31,331 nt of DNA, from NCBI GenBank assembly GCA_050014815.1, contig JBEKCP010000017.1, positions 1 to 31,331 on the forward strand, read 5' to 3'. Position 1 is the first letter of the stretch. Every line of letters starts with the position of its first letter. Below, piece after piece: positions 15,957-25,259 of the stretch. Under the pieces are notes generated by a model. That model did not search any database, was not told the origin of the DNA, and saw nothing but the letters and a program-made list of their open reading frames with translations. The stretch is from JBEKCP01 sp050014815. GTDB taxonomy: Bacteria; Planctomycetota; Planctomycetia; Pirellulales; Thermoguttaceae. The position numbers and the translations under genes were made by a program.

Positions 15957-16287
15957 CTACTCGCCGAGGCACACCATCTGTCCATCCGTGGTGGTGACGA
16001 ACAAACGGCCCGGCATGGCCGACAGCGATTGGAAGGCCGGTATGCCCGGAAGTGCGGCCTCCTGTTGTTTCCTTCCCGCCCGCGCTGATCAGCAACTGCG
16101 TTGGCGATTTGATTGCCGCGGATCCATAGTGCGGCCCATCCACCCAACGCAAGCTGACGACCAGCAGGTCCACCAGATTGTCGCGATACGGCAACCGGCC
16201 ATCGCCACGATGCGCGATCACCGAGGCCAGGCCGTAGAGTCCGGCGTCCTCGATGATCGGCAGTTCCTCGGCGAAACCGTCCAGCTT
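15957..16287 (-). pseudogene. Methyltransferase-like / PQQ propeller protein remnant, deleted and frameshifted
   Basis: Just after the DUF6807 stop the minus strand reads, in one frame, EELPIIEDAGLYGLASV, then GDGRLPYRDNLVDLLVV. This matches the D-G-r-x-L-P-Y-x-D-N-L-V-n-l-i-V stretch of planctomycete proteins that join a SAM-methyltransferase-like fold to a PQQ propeller. It continues to LLISAGGKE near 16070. In another frame, from about 16070 to the stop at 15957-15959, comes EAALPGIPAFQSLSA, GRLFVTTTDGQMVCLGE, a typical last propeller blade of the same proteins. Several hundred residues between the two parts are missing and there is no start codon. It parallels the PQQ remnant at 4562-4878, but the ending differs. 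Confidence 0.6.
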
Positions 16288-17277
16288 TCAATACGATGAC
16301 CGTGTCCACTGTTTTCCAAACTCCGCCGCGAGCCGATTCAAGACGTCGGCGGGCGAACTGCCGTCATGGGCCACCAGGCGATGGCGCAAGATCAGGGGCT
16401 TCGTCTTCTCGACAGTCAGGGCCTCGGTGGCCGTGACATTGGGGTTCAACATCCGCAGGCCACGGTACGCCTGCCAGGTACACTTGCCGTTGCCGGGATG
16501 GGCCATCATGGCCAGGCCGCAACTCCGGCCGTCTTTGCCTGCCAGCACCAGGTCGTACCAGGCGGCATCGGGCCAGTTGTTCTTCGGGTTGTTCCACTGC
16601 GGCTCCGCGCGATTCACTGCCCCGTCGGGCGAGTAGAAAGCGGCCGACTCGCCTGCGATGCGGCGGCCATGGAACGCAAGGCCCGCAAAGGCCCACGGCA
16701 ACAGCTTCACGGGGCCGTCGGCGGCCGAAAGCTCGGTCGTTACGTCGATGACGTAGGCGCCGGAATCCGCGAAGGCGCGGACCTGCGTCTTCTCGACAAG
16801 CACGTCGCTCTGCCCATCGGTCCAGGCGTTGGTGGCCGACAGAGCCGCGCCCTTGGCGTCGGCCTCCGTAGAGGCCGAGCGATTGACGATCCGGCCCTTC
16901 TCCTTCCAGACGGCCTTTCCGCAGGTCCAGAAGCCGGCGGGCTTGTCGCCGCCGACCTGCGGCCAGGCGAGGAACACGCCGCGCAGCCAGGTATGGTCGC
17001 CCCCCTTGTGCCCGCTCTCAGTCAGCACCGCTCCGGAAGGCGTGTACACCGGATGGAGATAGCCGACGACCGGCACCGAGGTTTGGGGCTGCTCGTCGTC
17101 GGGGAGCTTCCCGATGACGTAGCGCAGGATCGGCTTCCCGTCGGGGGTTTTCAACGTAATGGCCGCGGCATCTTTCTCGCTGGAATACTGCGGCTCCTCG
17201 GCTGCCGTGGGTACGGGTGCGCCGAGCAGTGCAAGACAGAAGGCCGTCATCGACAGCAGTGAGATTCGAATCAACAT
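16288..17277 (-). CDS. Secreted DUF6807 (PmoA-like) family protein
   Basis: Encodes 329 residues. The start at 17277 is chosen because GGAGGA lies 8 bases upstream and a signal peptide follows (MLIRISLLSMTAFCLALLG). An ATG at 17436 overlaps the previous stop as ATGA and is in frame, but it would add 53 residues without a secretion signal. The body shows the family pattern: PVVGYLHPVYTPSG, then GGDHTWLRGVFLAW, later LPWAFAGLAFHGRR, and AWYDLVLAGKDGRS with MMAHPGN. Despite the PmoA label, the family is not a methane mono-oxygenase; it occurs beside glycoside hydrolases and dehydrogenases, and its reaction is unknown. The beta-sandwich predicted for it resembles sugar-binding or mutarotase-like folds, which is only a suggestion. 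Confidence 0.8.
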   Translation of the reverse strand: MLIRISLLSMTAFCLALLGAPVPTAAEEPQYSSEKDAAAITLKTPDGKPILRYVIGKLPDDEQPQTSVPVVGYLHPVYTPSGAVLTESGHKGGDHTWLRGVFLAWPQVGGDKPAGFWTCGKAVWKEKGRIVNRSASTEADAKGAALSATNAWTDGQSDVLVEKTQVRAFADSGAYVIDVTTELSAADGPVKLLPWAFAGLAFHGRRIAGESAAFYSPDGAVNRAEPQWNNPKNNWPDAAWYDLVLAGKDGRSCGLAMMAHPGNGKCTWQAYRGLRMLNPNVTATEALTVEKTKPLILRHRLVAHDGSSPADVLNRLAAEFGKQWTRSSY

Positions 17278-17381
17278 GTTCTTGTCCTCCGGGCGTTTAC
17301 GATAGCGTGAGAACATCTGATTGAAGTTGTTTCGAGCGTGATAAAACACGAAGAGCGAGTGTTCGCCGACAGGCAACGGCA

Positions 17382-17399
17382 GCCGGCCTGCGGGCCGGC
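17382..17399 (-). other. Perfect 7-bp GC hairpin between GH78 and DUF6807 genes
   Basis: GCCGGCC (17382-17388) pairs exactly with GGCCGGC (17393-17399) around a 4-base loop. It lies 34 bases past the GH78 stop. No T-run follows, so it may stabilise or attenuate the transcript instead of ending it. Confidence 0.35.
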
Positions 17400-17432
17400 A
17401 ATTCATGGTCGCGTGGAATGTCTTGCGTGCGT

Positions 17433-20400
17433 TCATGGACTTGCTGAAGCTCCTTCTCTTGTTCCCCGTGCCGGTAGCGCCGCGGTGAAATGGTACGCGC
17501 CGGCCGCGCAGCTCAGCACGGCACGCTCGCGTTCAGCGCGCAATAATTGGACGCCGTCAGCCTGCGCCAGCGGCTTGCCGCTCTCGAGGATCGTTTCGGC
17601 GCGGGTGGTCGGGATAAAAACGGTGGCCGTGGTATTGGCGGGAACGGTGACGTCCATTATAAACTGCCGGCCGCGCCGTTGCCAGTTGCTTTCGATGCGG
17701 CCATGCACGCTGTCGTAGTGGCACCGCACCCAGTGCAAATCGCCCACCACGTTGGGCCGGATGATGAACTTCTTGAAGCCCGGGCCGGACTCGTCCGGCA
17801 ATATGCCGGCCAGGGCGCAGAAGTGCCACTTGGCAACGCCGCAACCCAGTGAAGGCATCAGCACCTGGCTGCCCGTCCAGACTTCATTCAAAACGTCGTT
17901 ATTGGCGCCGACCGTCATCCCATACCAGGAAGGGAAGGATCGCTTCATCGTCATCTCGTGGCCCACCTGCGGATCGAGTCTGGCCAGCACGTCGAGCAGG
18001 TGGGGCGCGGCAATGAACCCGGTGCTCAAGAAGCCGTTGCTCTTGGCGATTTCCGCCAACAGCGCATCCTCGGCCTGTTTACGGACCTCGTCGGGAACTA
18101 ATCCCACACCCAGCGCCAAGGCTTGCGCCCCCTGCGAACCAACTGGATCGGACGTTTTCGGGTCCGGCCAGGCGTATTGTTGGAAGGGCGTGTACTTTGC
18201 TTTCGCGCCGGTCTTCGGAATGAACCAGATGTACCTGCCGCTGGCACGGTCGAGGAACTTCGCATTGAACTTGTCTTGGATCGTCCGGGCAAGGGCGGCG
18301 TACGTCCGCGCGTCCTCGGGGTGACCTGCCAGGGCCGCTGACTGACTGACAAGTCGAGCGTAGAAGTAGTAGCCGGCGGTGTTGGTCAGCGGGCGGGGCG
18401 GAGGCGGTTGTTCGACCGAAAGCCATTCTCCCAACCCCCAGTCCACGATGCCGTCCTTGGATGCCTTGGTGAGAAAATCCAAGTACCTTTTCATGGCCGG
18501 GTAACTCTGGACGAGGATTCGCCGATCGCCATAGACCTGATACCAATGCCATGGCCCCCAAACCACCGAACCGCCCAACCACCAGGCGTTGAAAGCGTCG
18601 AAGTACGGCCCCGGGGTGACGCAGGGACAGTTCCCGTTCGGCGCCTGGCCATCGACGACATCTTGCAGCCAACGATCGAAGAGCGTTTGCGAGTCGAACA
18701 GACAGGCCGAGGTCAGGAAGACGTTGTAGATGTCCGACGGCCAACCCTTCTTTTCGCGCGTCGGGTCGTTGGGCACGCCGACGACCCAGGAGAGTTCGGT
18801 CCGGCGGACCGATTCGTTGAGCCAGTTCACGGTATCATCGGAACAACGGAACTGTCCGGAATCGGTCAGATCGGCGTTCACGTGGCAGCCGACCAGGTCG
18901 TCGATTCGAGGCGGCTGCGCGACGCCCTGCACGTCGACGATCGACACGGAGTTGTAATTGAAACGGGGCGAGTACTCTTCCACCCCGTTGCCTGCCAGAA
19001 TGAACTGATTCGTGTAGCCGCGGTTTTGCCCTTGGGGACGGCGCTTCGGCGGTTGCACGATGATCTTGATCGCCGTGCCCGCCGGTCCCGACGCGCGGAA
19101 CCGCACCCAGCCTTGAAACTCGCGGCCGAACTCGTAGCTGTAGGTCTCGGTTTTCGGGTCGTGCGCGAGTCTCTGCGGCCGAATGGTCTGGATGACTCGC
19201 GTGGGCGGCTCCTTCTGCGCGACCAGTTTGCCCGCCGGCCCCTTCACCAACGCCGCGGGACTCCAGGCCGAGTCGTCATAGACGGGCTTTTCCCAGCCGG
19301 GGAGCGCCTTGCGCAGGTCGATATGCTCCAATGCGACCCAGTTCTTCGTGATCGGCCCGTAACTCCATTTCCACGTCTCGTCGGAGACGATCGTCTGCTT
19401 GCTGCCGTCGGCGAATTCCAGTTCGATATTCAACAGCAGCTTCGGCTTATCGACGTACGGCATTTTCTCGAACTTGTGGACCCAGGGGTCTTTTTCCAGG
19501 GCGTACCAGCCGTCGCCCAGGATCACGCCGAGCGCCTTGCGTCCCGGCGCGGCGAAATGTTCGGTGACATCGAAGGCCAGATACTGGGTTCGAACGTGGT
19601 AGCAGGTGTTGCCCGGCGAGAGCACCCAATCGCTCGCCTTCTTGCCGTCGATGTACAACTCCGACCAGCCCAGGCCGCAGAAGAAAGCGGTGGCGCGGCG
19701 CACGGGCTTGGATACTTCAACTTCTTTTCGCAGATAAACAGCGGCATGCTTCGGATCTTCGCCGGCCCCGATCCACTGCCCCTTCCAGTCGGCCGGTTGA
19801 AGCTTGCCCATGACGAACCGGGCGGGGCGGCTCCAGGCCGTCGGCGCCCCATCTTTGTCCCAGAGCATGACTTTCCAGAAGTTGACGGTGCCGGAGCCGA
19901 GGGCCTGGCCGTTGTATTCGACCGCGATCGACTGATCGGATTGGACCTTGCCGCTGTCCCAGAGAGTGCCTTGATTGGCATCGAGTTCGGCCCGGCTCCT
20001 GGCGACCAGCACCCGATAGGCGGTCTGTTTCTGCCCGCGCGCGGTGCCGTCCATCGTCCAACTCAGGTGTGGTTCAGCAGCGTCGATACCAACCGGGTCC
20101 ACGCGGTACTCGCAGCGGAGGTTGGCGGCGGCGGCCGGCGCGAGCTTGGCCGCGGCAGGCGCGGCAGGCGCGGCCAAGGCCGGCTCCTCGGTGACTGAGC
20201 CAAAGACTTCCACCTCGGCCAGTTGAAAAAAGTGAGCGCCCAGGTTCCCGCCCACCGGTCGCAACCGGGTTGCCTCGACCTTCACAAACCTTGCCACGCA
20301 TGGCGGGAACTCGAACTTTTGGGCGTCGGCGCCCGTGGGCTGAGCGTATCCCTTCTTTTCGACGACCGTCGTCCACGGCTCGCCTTCGGCGCAGGTCTGA

Positions 20401-20747
20401 ATCGTGAAGTCCTCGGGGAAGCCTTGGCCGGCATTCGGAGCGTCGGCGCGTGGAAACAGATGCACCGCGTTGATCCGAAAGTGCTTCCCAAGATCGACGA
20501 CGATCCACTCCGGATACAGCCGATGATCGGGGAACGCGGCAAACGCGCGGTTGCTCCAGAACTTCGCCGCCGCGCCGTTGGGGCCGTCGGTCAACAGCGA
20601 TTCGTCGCCGAGAGACGAGAACGACTTGACCGGTTTGTTCAGGGCAACGTTCGCAGCCTCGGCGCCATGGAGGCACGCGGCGGCGAGCAGAGTCATCAGC
20701 AGGGGCAGGATGGTGTTGCACTGCGTGAAGACGGCTTTCTGTTTCAT
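17433..20747 (-). CDS. Secreted GH78 alpha-L-rhamnosidase with N-terminal discoidin-like domain
   Basis: Encodes 1104 residues. The ATG at 20747 precedes a signal peptide (MKQKAVFTQCNTILPLLMTL, cut near 29); the ribosome binding site is weak (GAGAG). A GTG at 20795 is in frame but lacks one. Residues about 30-180 form a discoidin (F5/8C, CBM32-like) domain ending QLAEVEVFGS, then an Ala/Pro linker. The Bac_rhamnosid N-terminal beta domains follow (LRCEYRVDPVGID, GLGWSELYIDGKKASDW, YEFGREFQGWVRF). The (alpha/alpha)6 catalytic barrel contains the GH78 signature NDPTREKKGWPSD, with D661, R664, E665, W669 and D672. The C-terminal beta domain includes IIRPNVVGDLHWV. It releases terminal L-rhamnose from polysaccharides. 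It is a close paralogue of the gene at 28783 and lies downstream of the TIM-barrel gene by 61 bases. Confidence 0.92.
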   Translation of the reverse strand: MKQKAVFTQCNTILPLLMTLLAAACLHGAEAANVALNKPVKSFSSLGDESLLTDGPNGAAAKFWSNRAFAAFPDHRLYPEWIVVDLGKHFRINAVHLFPRADAPNAGQGFPEDFTIQTCAEGEPWTTVVEKKGYAQPTGADAQKFEFPPCVARFVKVEATRLRPVGGNLGAHFFQLAEVEVFGSVTEEPALAAPAAPAAAKLAPAAAANLRCEYRVDPVGIDAAEPHLSWTMDGTARGQKQTAYRVLVARSRAELDANQGTLWDSGKVQSDQSIAVEYNGQALGSGTVNFWKVMLWDKDGAPTAWSRPARFVMGKLQPADWKGQWIGAGEDPKHAAVYLRKEVEVSKPVRRATAFFCGLGWSELYIDGKKASDWVLSPGNTCYHVRTQYLAFDVTEHFAAPGRKALGVILGDGWYALEKDPWVHKFEKMPYVDKPKLLLNIELEFADGSKQTIVSDETWKWSYGPITKNWVALEHIDLRKALPGWEKPVYDDSAWSPAALVKGPAGKLVAQKEPPTRVIQTIRPQRLAHDPKTETYSYEFGREFQGWVRFRASGPAGTAIKIIVQPPKRRPQGQNRGYTNQFILAGNGVEEYSPRFNYNSVSIVDVQGVAQPPRIDDLVGCHVNADLTDSGQFRCSDDTVNWLNESVRRTELSWVVGVPNDPTREKKGWPSDIYNVFLTSACLFDSQTLFDRWLQDVVDGQAPNGNCPCVTPGPYFDAFNAWWLGGSVVWGPWHWYQVYGDRRILVQSYPAMKRYLDFLTKASKDGIVDWGLGEWLSVEQPPPPRPLTNTAGYYFYARLVSQSAALAGHPEDARTYAALARTIQDKFNAKFLDRASGRYIWFIPKTGAKAKYTPFQQYAWPDPKTSDPVGSQGAQALALGVGLVPDEVRKQAEDALLAEIAKSNGFLSTGFIAAPHLLDVLARLDPQVGHEMTMKRSFPSWYGMTVGANNDVLNEVWTGSQVLMPSLGCGVAKWHFCALAGILPDESGPGFKKFIIRPNVVGDLHWVRCHYDSVHGRIESNWQRRGRQFIMDVTVPANTTATVFIPTTRAETILESGKPLAQADGVQLLRAERERAVLSCAAGAYHFTAALPARGTREGASASP

Positions 20748-20808
20748 GGCAAATCTCTCAACGCGTTGGGCCTGGGTTTGGGCAGGATCGGACACGGCTT
20801 GTTCGCTT

Positions 20809-22872
20809 TCACTTTGCGCTCAGTCTCACCAGCGCACCGCCGCGGTGCAGCCGCACGCGGAGTTCCACGCCCTCCGTTTCACCGTTGACCGGCACCGCGA
20901 TGGGCTCGGCCTGGCCAGGATGGAACGCCCTGGCGGCCAGGTCGTGTTTCATTCCGGCGAGGAACTTCACGAACACGGTGGCCTCGGTTTCGCCCTCGGC
21001 GGCGCGGACCACCGGCAGTGCCCAACCGCCCGGCACGGCAAACAGATTCGCCTTGGCCGAACCCTGCCGCACTTCCACCGCGCCGGCTTCCAGCACCCAG
21101 CGCTTACCCTTGATCTGGGCGAACAGCGGGCCGTAGTCGTGATGCAGCAGCGTGCCCTTGCCGTCGGCCGGACCGCCGAGATTGTGGTCGGCCCCCGGGT
21201 AAGGGATACTGGGAAACACTCCCAAGTAGAGCAGCCGCTGGAACCCCGCGTCATCCTTCGGCGCGTTCCAGATCACCGCGGGGCGCGAAATGCACAGCAG
21301 CCCCGTCGCCGCCGCGTTGGTGTCGTGGAAGTATTCGTCGTACAGGCCGTCGAGGTGTTCCATCGCGTCGAGCCGGCGGCAATTGATCGGGTTGGCCAGG
21401 ATGATTTTGCCTTGCTGGTGGAAGATCGGGCCGATCTTCGCCATCGACTCGCGCCAGCCGACGATCAACGCCCGGCCCTTGCGCACATGGTAGATATGGT
21501 CGAGGCGGTCGATGCAAATGCCGGAGCTTTCCGGGACTCGCTCGACCAGGCGCTTGGCCTGCTCGACGAGAATGCCCCGCCATTTCGGCTCGCCCGGATC
21601 GAGAACCACATCGCGGTTCCAGTTGGAGAACTGGACCGCACCGTCGGCACGGCGCACCGCGGCATCGGGTACGCAATAGTGGATGAAGTCGTTGGGGTCT
21701 TTCCAAAGGTCGGCTTCGTCCTTGGCCTTGCGGGGCGGCGGCGGCCAGACGACGTGGTTGCCGGCCTCCATGTGGACCCAGTACTGCAAGACATGGAAGC
21801 CCATCTTGCGCATCCGGGCGGCGTAGTCGCGCAGGTCCTGGTAGGTGTATTTCTCTTTGTACCAGCCGGTCCAAGCCTCCCCCTCCTGCACCGGCGGCGC
21901 GGTCATTCCCTGATAGGGCCACTCGAACCGAGCGCTCCAGTTGAAGGTGAAGTTCATCTTGCGGAACGCCTCGGCGTTGATCTCGCCGGCATGCCGCGCG
22001 TAGGTGCCGCCGCCGATCTCCTCGGACAACTTCGTATTCGGCTCGAAGTAAGTGGGATAGCGCTGCCGCATCCACGCCAGCCCCTCGCGCCAATCGCCCC
22101 CGTGGGCAACCAGGTCCACCGTCACCACGCAGGAATCGGCGCCTGCAAGGTCGTTTTGCGAACGGGCAAACGACAAGTCCGCCTTTTCGCCGGAAGCGAG
22201 AGTGAAACCGACGATCGGATCCTCCGGGCTCATCACCATGCTCAGGCCCACCGTGCCGTCCTTTTCCAGGAAGCTGGCCATCGGCATGCATACGCCCCGC
22301 GTGCTGTTGATGCCCGTGCCAAAGGCGAAACGGTAGGCGGCAAAAGACGCCGGGCGAAGCACATCCCAGCCGCCTTCCGGATGAGCGGCCCACGGAGCAA
22401 AGAACCGCACGTCCTCCGCGGAAGGCCAGCGCAGGGCGAACCTGACGTCGGGCGTGGTCTTTCCGCCCCGGCCGTCGTCCACCTTTGGAATCCGCGCCTG
22501 CCAGCGGATGGAGTCCTTGGTCGGACTGACCGTCTCCACGCTGGTGAATGAGCGATCCTGGTATTGCCAGCGTCGTTTGAGCACGATTCCGCCATCGGAC
22601 CGGGGCTCCACGGCGACGCCGGCGACATTCCAGCCGGCGATGTCCAGTCCACCCACCGCGGCCCGCCGCCAGTCCTTGCCCGCGATGGCCTTGATGTTCC
22701 CGTCGGCAGCGAGTTCCAGCGTCAGATGCGTGCTTTGGACCCTGGACGGAAGCAACGGCGAAGCCAGTGGCCCACTCGCGTCGGCGGCTGGGCTGCCGGA
22801 TTCCGCGGCCAGCAAAGCGGCAGCCGTGGCGAGCACGCCGGCCAACAGGAGAATAATGGTTGTCGCTTTCAT
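20809..22872 (-). CDS. Secreted TIM-barrel glycoside hydrolase-like protein, family unassigned
   Basis: Encodes 687 residues with a signal peptide (MKATTIILLLAGVLATAAALL); AGGA sits about 10 bases before the ATG at 22872. Residues about 45-270 look like an N-terminal beta-sandwich, as in GH31/GH36-type and DUF6259 proteins. From about 290 the protein looks like a (beta/alpha)8 barrel: YQDLRDYAARMRKMGFHVL, YWVHMEAGNHVVWP, then SSGICIDRLDHIYHVRKG and LDGLYDEYFHD. The Asp of CIDRLDH and the Asp/Glu of YDEYFHD sit where barrel-end carboxylates would be expected, which suggests a retaining glycosidase, but I cannot name the family. The C-terminus is a small beta domain. It lies between GH127 and GH78 genes and is probably part of the same transcript, so a role on the same glycan is likely. 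Confidence 0.7.
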   Translation of the reverse strand: MKATTIILLLAGVLATAAALLAAESGSPAADASGPLASPLLPSRVQSTHLTLELAADGNIKAIAGKDWRRAAVGGLDIAGWNVAGVAVEPRSDGGIVLKRRWQYQDRSFTSVETVSPTKDSIRWQARIPKVDDGRGGKTTPDVRFALRWPSAEDVRFFAPWAAHPEGGWDVLRPASFAAYRFAFGTGINSTRGVCMPMASFLEKDGTVGLSMVMSPEDPIVGFTLASGEKADLSFARSQNDLAGADSCVVTVDLVAHGGDWREGLAWMRQRYPTYFEPNTKLSEEIGGGTYARHAGEINAEAFRKMNFTFNWSARFEWPYQGMTAPPVQEGEAWTGWYKEKYTYQDLRDYAARMRKMGFHVLQYWVHMEAGNHVVWPPPPRKAKDEADLWKDPNDFIHYCVPDAAVRRADGAVQFSNWNRDVVLDPGEPKWRGILVEQAKRLVERVPESSGICIDRLDHIYHVRKGRALIVGWRESMAKIGPIFHQQGKIILANPINCRRLDAMEHLDGLYDEYFHDTNAAATGLLCISRPAVIWNAPKDDAGFQRLLYLGVFPSIPYPGADHNLGGPADGKGTLLHHDYGPLFAQIKGKRWVLEAGAVEVRQGSAKANLFAVPGGWALPVVRAAEGETEATVFVKFLAGMKHDLAARAFHPGQAEPIAVPVNGETEGVELRVRLHRGGALVRLSAK

Positions 22873-22951
22873 GGTCTTGGTCTTCCTACGGTTCCTTGGG
22901 AATTGATTGACTACATGAACGTTCCTGTGGATTCAAATCGGTACGTTCCGT

Positions 22952-25138
22952 TCACGGCGACGTGGTCGCCACAGGGAATTCTACAAGTCGTAAACGCGTA
23001 CAACCATACGGCACCAACTCAATCTCCACGACGGGTTCCCTCGTTGGAACCGGAGACTGCGGCGCGGGTTCCACGCTCGTCGGAACCCCTGTCTTGTTCG
23101 TCAACATTTTCCAGCCTGGAATCAGCCGACCTTTCGCCTTGAGAATCACCGGTTCATCCTGTTGCCAGATTCGCCGCTCAAAACACACCCATTGCTTGGA
23201 TCCGTCTTTGGTCAAAGTCCAAGGCGTCTTGCCATCCGCTAGGTCATGTTCGGCGGGATGGGGTAGGACGCGGCTCACCTCAACCTTGAAAGTTGCCTTG
23301 GCATCGGCCGCGGCATCTCCACTTGGCACTTTCTCAACGATCGGCTCGCCCTTGTGTGCGAAGGGAAGCTTGCCTGCCGGCTGCGTCCGCACTTCCACCG
23401 ACTTTCCAGGATCGGCACGGTCGATCACCAGGGCGTAATTCCAGGGCGTTGTCGGATAGATTTCCCAGTCGAACACCGGAAAGTTGGTTTTCTCGCGGAT
23501 GCCCCTGCCGCGCTCCTTGGGAAACTCACGATAGTCCGCGCCGATTCGCAAGGCGAAGTACAAAGGCCCGCGAAGGATGGACGCCGCATCGTGGCAGCGG
23601 TTTTCGATTCGCACTTTCATCGGCAGACGCAACTCGAGACTGTCTCCGTTCCTCCACACCCGCTTGATCGTGGCGATGGCGCCTGGTTTGGCGGCTGTTT
23701 CCTCTCCTTGGGCGCGGATTGTGGCTCCCTCGGCCCAGGCCGGTATCCGCAGGTGCAAGGGAAACTCGGTTGGATCGCGCAACTGCAAGTTCAACCGGAT
23801 CGCGCCGTCGAACGGATACTCGGTATCCTCCACGACCGTGACCTCCCGCCCTTCGGCGCCGACCCTGGCCGTCACCTCGCAGGGGCCGTAGGCCGCGGCC
23901 ACGAGGCCGTTGTCGTGCGAGGCCATCCACATGCTCTTCACGAACCGCGGCCAGGACTGGTTCATGTTGCACAGGCAGCACTGCCACATAGGCAGCGGGC
24001 CATATAAAATGCCATTGGCATCGTTGTCAAAATGCCGCTTCACGGCGGTGACCAGAACCTGGTTGGCCTGCGTATCGTACTGGTGACCCCATAGGTCGCC
24101 CGTCATCGATCCCGGCACCGAGTTGTAGATCAGCGATTCGAGCCGGTCGGCGAGCGACAAGTCGCCGAGCGCTTCGAAGAGCGCTTCCATCGAATAGGCG
24201 TATTCGGCAACGCAACACAGTTCGGTGGCGTTGTTCGGTTCGCGCCCGCTCTCGAGGCGGGGGAAATTCTCGTGCGCGGCGAAGCGTCCGCCGACCAGTC
24301 CAAAGCACTTATCGAGGCGATCGATCCCCTCCAGCGACGCGCGGCGATGTTCATCCTCGCCGGTCTGGAGATAGTACAAGCCGGGATACTTGATCCGCAG
24401 CGCGGTGATGACGCCGTGGGTGTCGGTTTTCTTTTCGGGAAACGCCAGAAACCCCTCGGCGACGCGCCCGACGCCGGTGATGGTGTAATGCCCTCTGCCG
24501 CCGTCGGAGCCTCCCAACTCGCGCTCGACCCGCTCCAGAAGCAGCTTGTCTCCCGTTCGGTTGTAGAGCCAGTACATGGCGACCAGGTGTTCGTTTCGCA
24601 CGGCGCCCTCCCAACCGCCCGCCTTCTTCGACCAATCGACTTGCTGATACCAATCGCGCATCCACGGGACAATGCGGGCGTCGCCCGTGGCCTCCTGGTA
24701 CTCGATCAGGAACCTCATGATCGACGCGTTGGCCAGATTGACGACCCTATGGGAGATCGGTTGAGTCACCCGGCGGTCGACATATCCTTCCGCGAGCGCC
24801 TTCACCCGCTCATCGCCCAGGGTGTACGCCAGGGCAACGATGCCTTCCTGATGATAGGGAGGATTGCCGTCATTGCTGGGAGCAGAGAAGGCACTGTACA
24901 CGTAGCTGGTCAGTCCATCGGCCTGGGCCTGCAACTGGTTGCGCAACCACCCTCGCGGCTTGACCGCGCCGAGTGGCAGGTGAACAAACCGCGTCTGCTT
25001 CAGAGGCGGCCGGCTAACCGTGTAGTGCCTATTTTGGTGCTCGTCCGCGGCCCGGGCGGGCATTCTTGCCAGCACGCACACCCCCGCAGCAACTGCCACT
25101 GCGGCCACGATCGTCCGACTTTGAACAATAGAAGTCAT
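22952..25138 (-). CDS. Secreted GH127-type beta-L-arabinofuranosidase (DUF1680)
   Basis: Encodes 728 residues. The ATG at 25138 has AAGGGAAG upstream and a signal peptide (TIVAAVAVAAGVCVLARM, then PARAADE). The catalytic (alpha/alpha)6 barrel shows the family's residues: E306-L-C308 and C387-C388 in QCCLCN match the Glu-x-Cys and Cys-Cys zinc site of Bifidobacterium HypBA1, where the first of the paired cysteines is the nucleophile. E290 lies 16 residues before E306, the same spacing as acid/base Glu322 to Glu338 in HypBA1 as I recall it. So all catalytic positions seem present. Two beta domains follow. The enzyme should remove terminal beta-L-arabinofuranose in the periplasm. The gap to the propeller gene upstream is 121 bases, where I see no clear promoter. 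Confidence 0.9.
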   Translation of the reverse strand: MTSIVQSRTIVAAVAVAAGVCVLARMPARAADEHQNRHYTVSRPPLKQTRFVHLPLGAVKPRGWLRNQLQAQADGLTSYVYSAFSAPSNDGNPPYHQEGIVALAYTLGDERVKALAEGYVDRRVTQPISHRVVNLANASIMRFLIEYQEATGDARIVPWMRDWYQQVDWSKKAGGWEGAVRNEHLVAMYWLYNRTGDKLLLERVERELGGSDGGRGHYTITGVGRVAEGFLAFPEKKTDTHGVITALRIKYPGLYYLQTGEDEHRRASLEGIDRLDKCFGLVGGRFAAHENFPRLESGREPNNATELCCVAEYAYSMEALFEALGDLSLADRLESLIYNSVPGSMTGDLWGHQYDTQANQVLVTAVKRHFDNDANGILYGPLPMWQCCLCNMNQSWPRFVKSMWMASHDNGLVAAAYGPCEVTARVGAEGREVTVVEDTEYPFDGAIRLNLQLRDPTEFPLHLRIPAWAEGATIRAQGEETAAKPGAIATIKRVWRNGDSLELRLPMKVRIENRCHDAASILRGPLYFALRIGADYREFPKERGRGIREKTNFPVFDWEIYPTTPWNYALVIDRADPGKSVEVRTQPAGKLPFAHKGEPIVEKVPSGDAAADAKATFKVEVSRVLPHPAEHDLADGKTPWTLTKDGSKQWVCFERRIWQQDEPVILKAKGRLIPGWKMLTNKTGVPTSVEPAPQSPVPTREPVVEIELVPYGCTRLRLVEFPVATTSP

Positions 25139-25259
25139 CGTGTCTTCCCTTTCTTCTGTCATGGGGATTTCATTTGCCGCAACCGTTCACAACGCTCGGA
25201 AACGTTCGGACGGCAACCCCGCGCTCGGGCCGTGTTCTTCCTATCGCTCGAAAACCGAT

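Noticed and set aside
17346..17363. Operator-like palindrome (AACAC...GTGTT) before the DUF6807 gene
   Set aside because: The arms are only 5 bases and no regulator gene is nearby, so chance is a sufficient explanation.
18408..20198. Plus-strand open frame opposite the GH78 gene
   Set aside because: No recognisable content; the GH78 catalytic signature is on the other strand.
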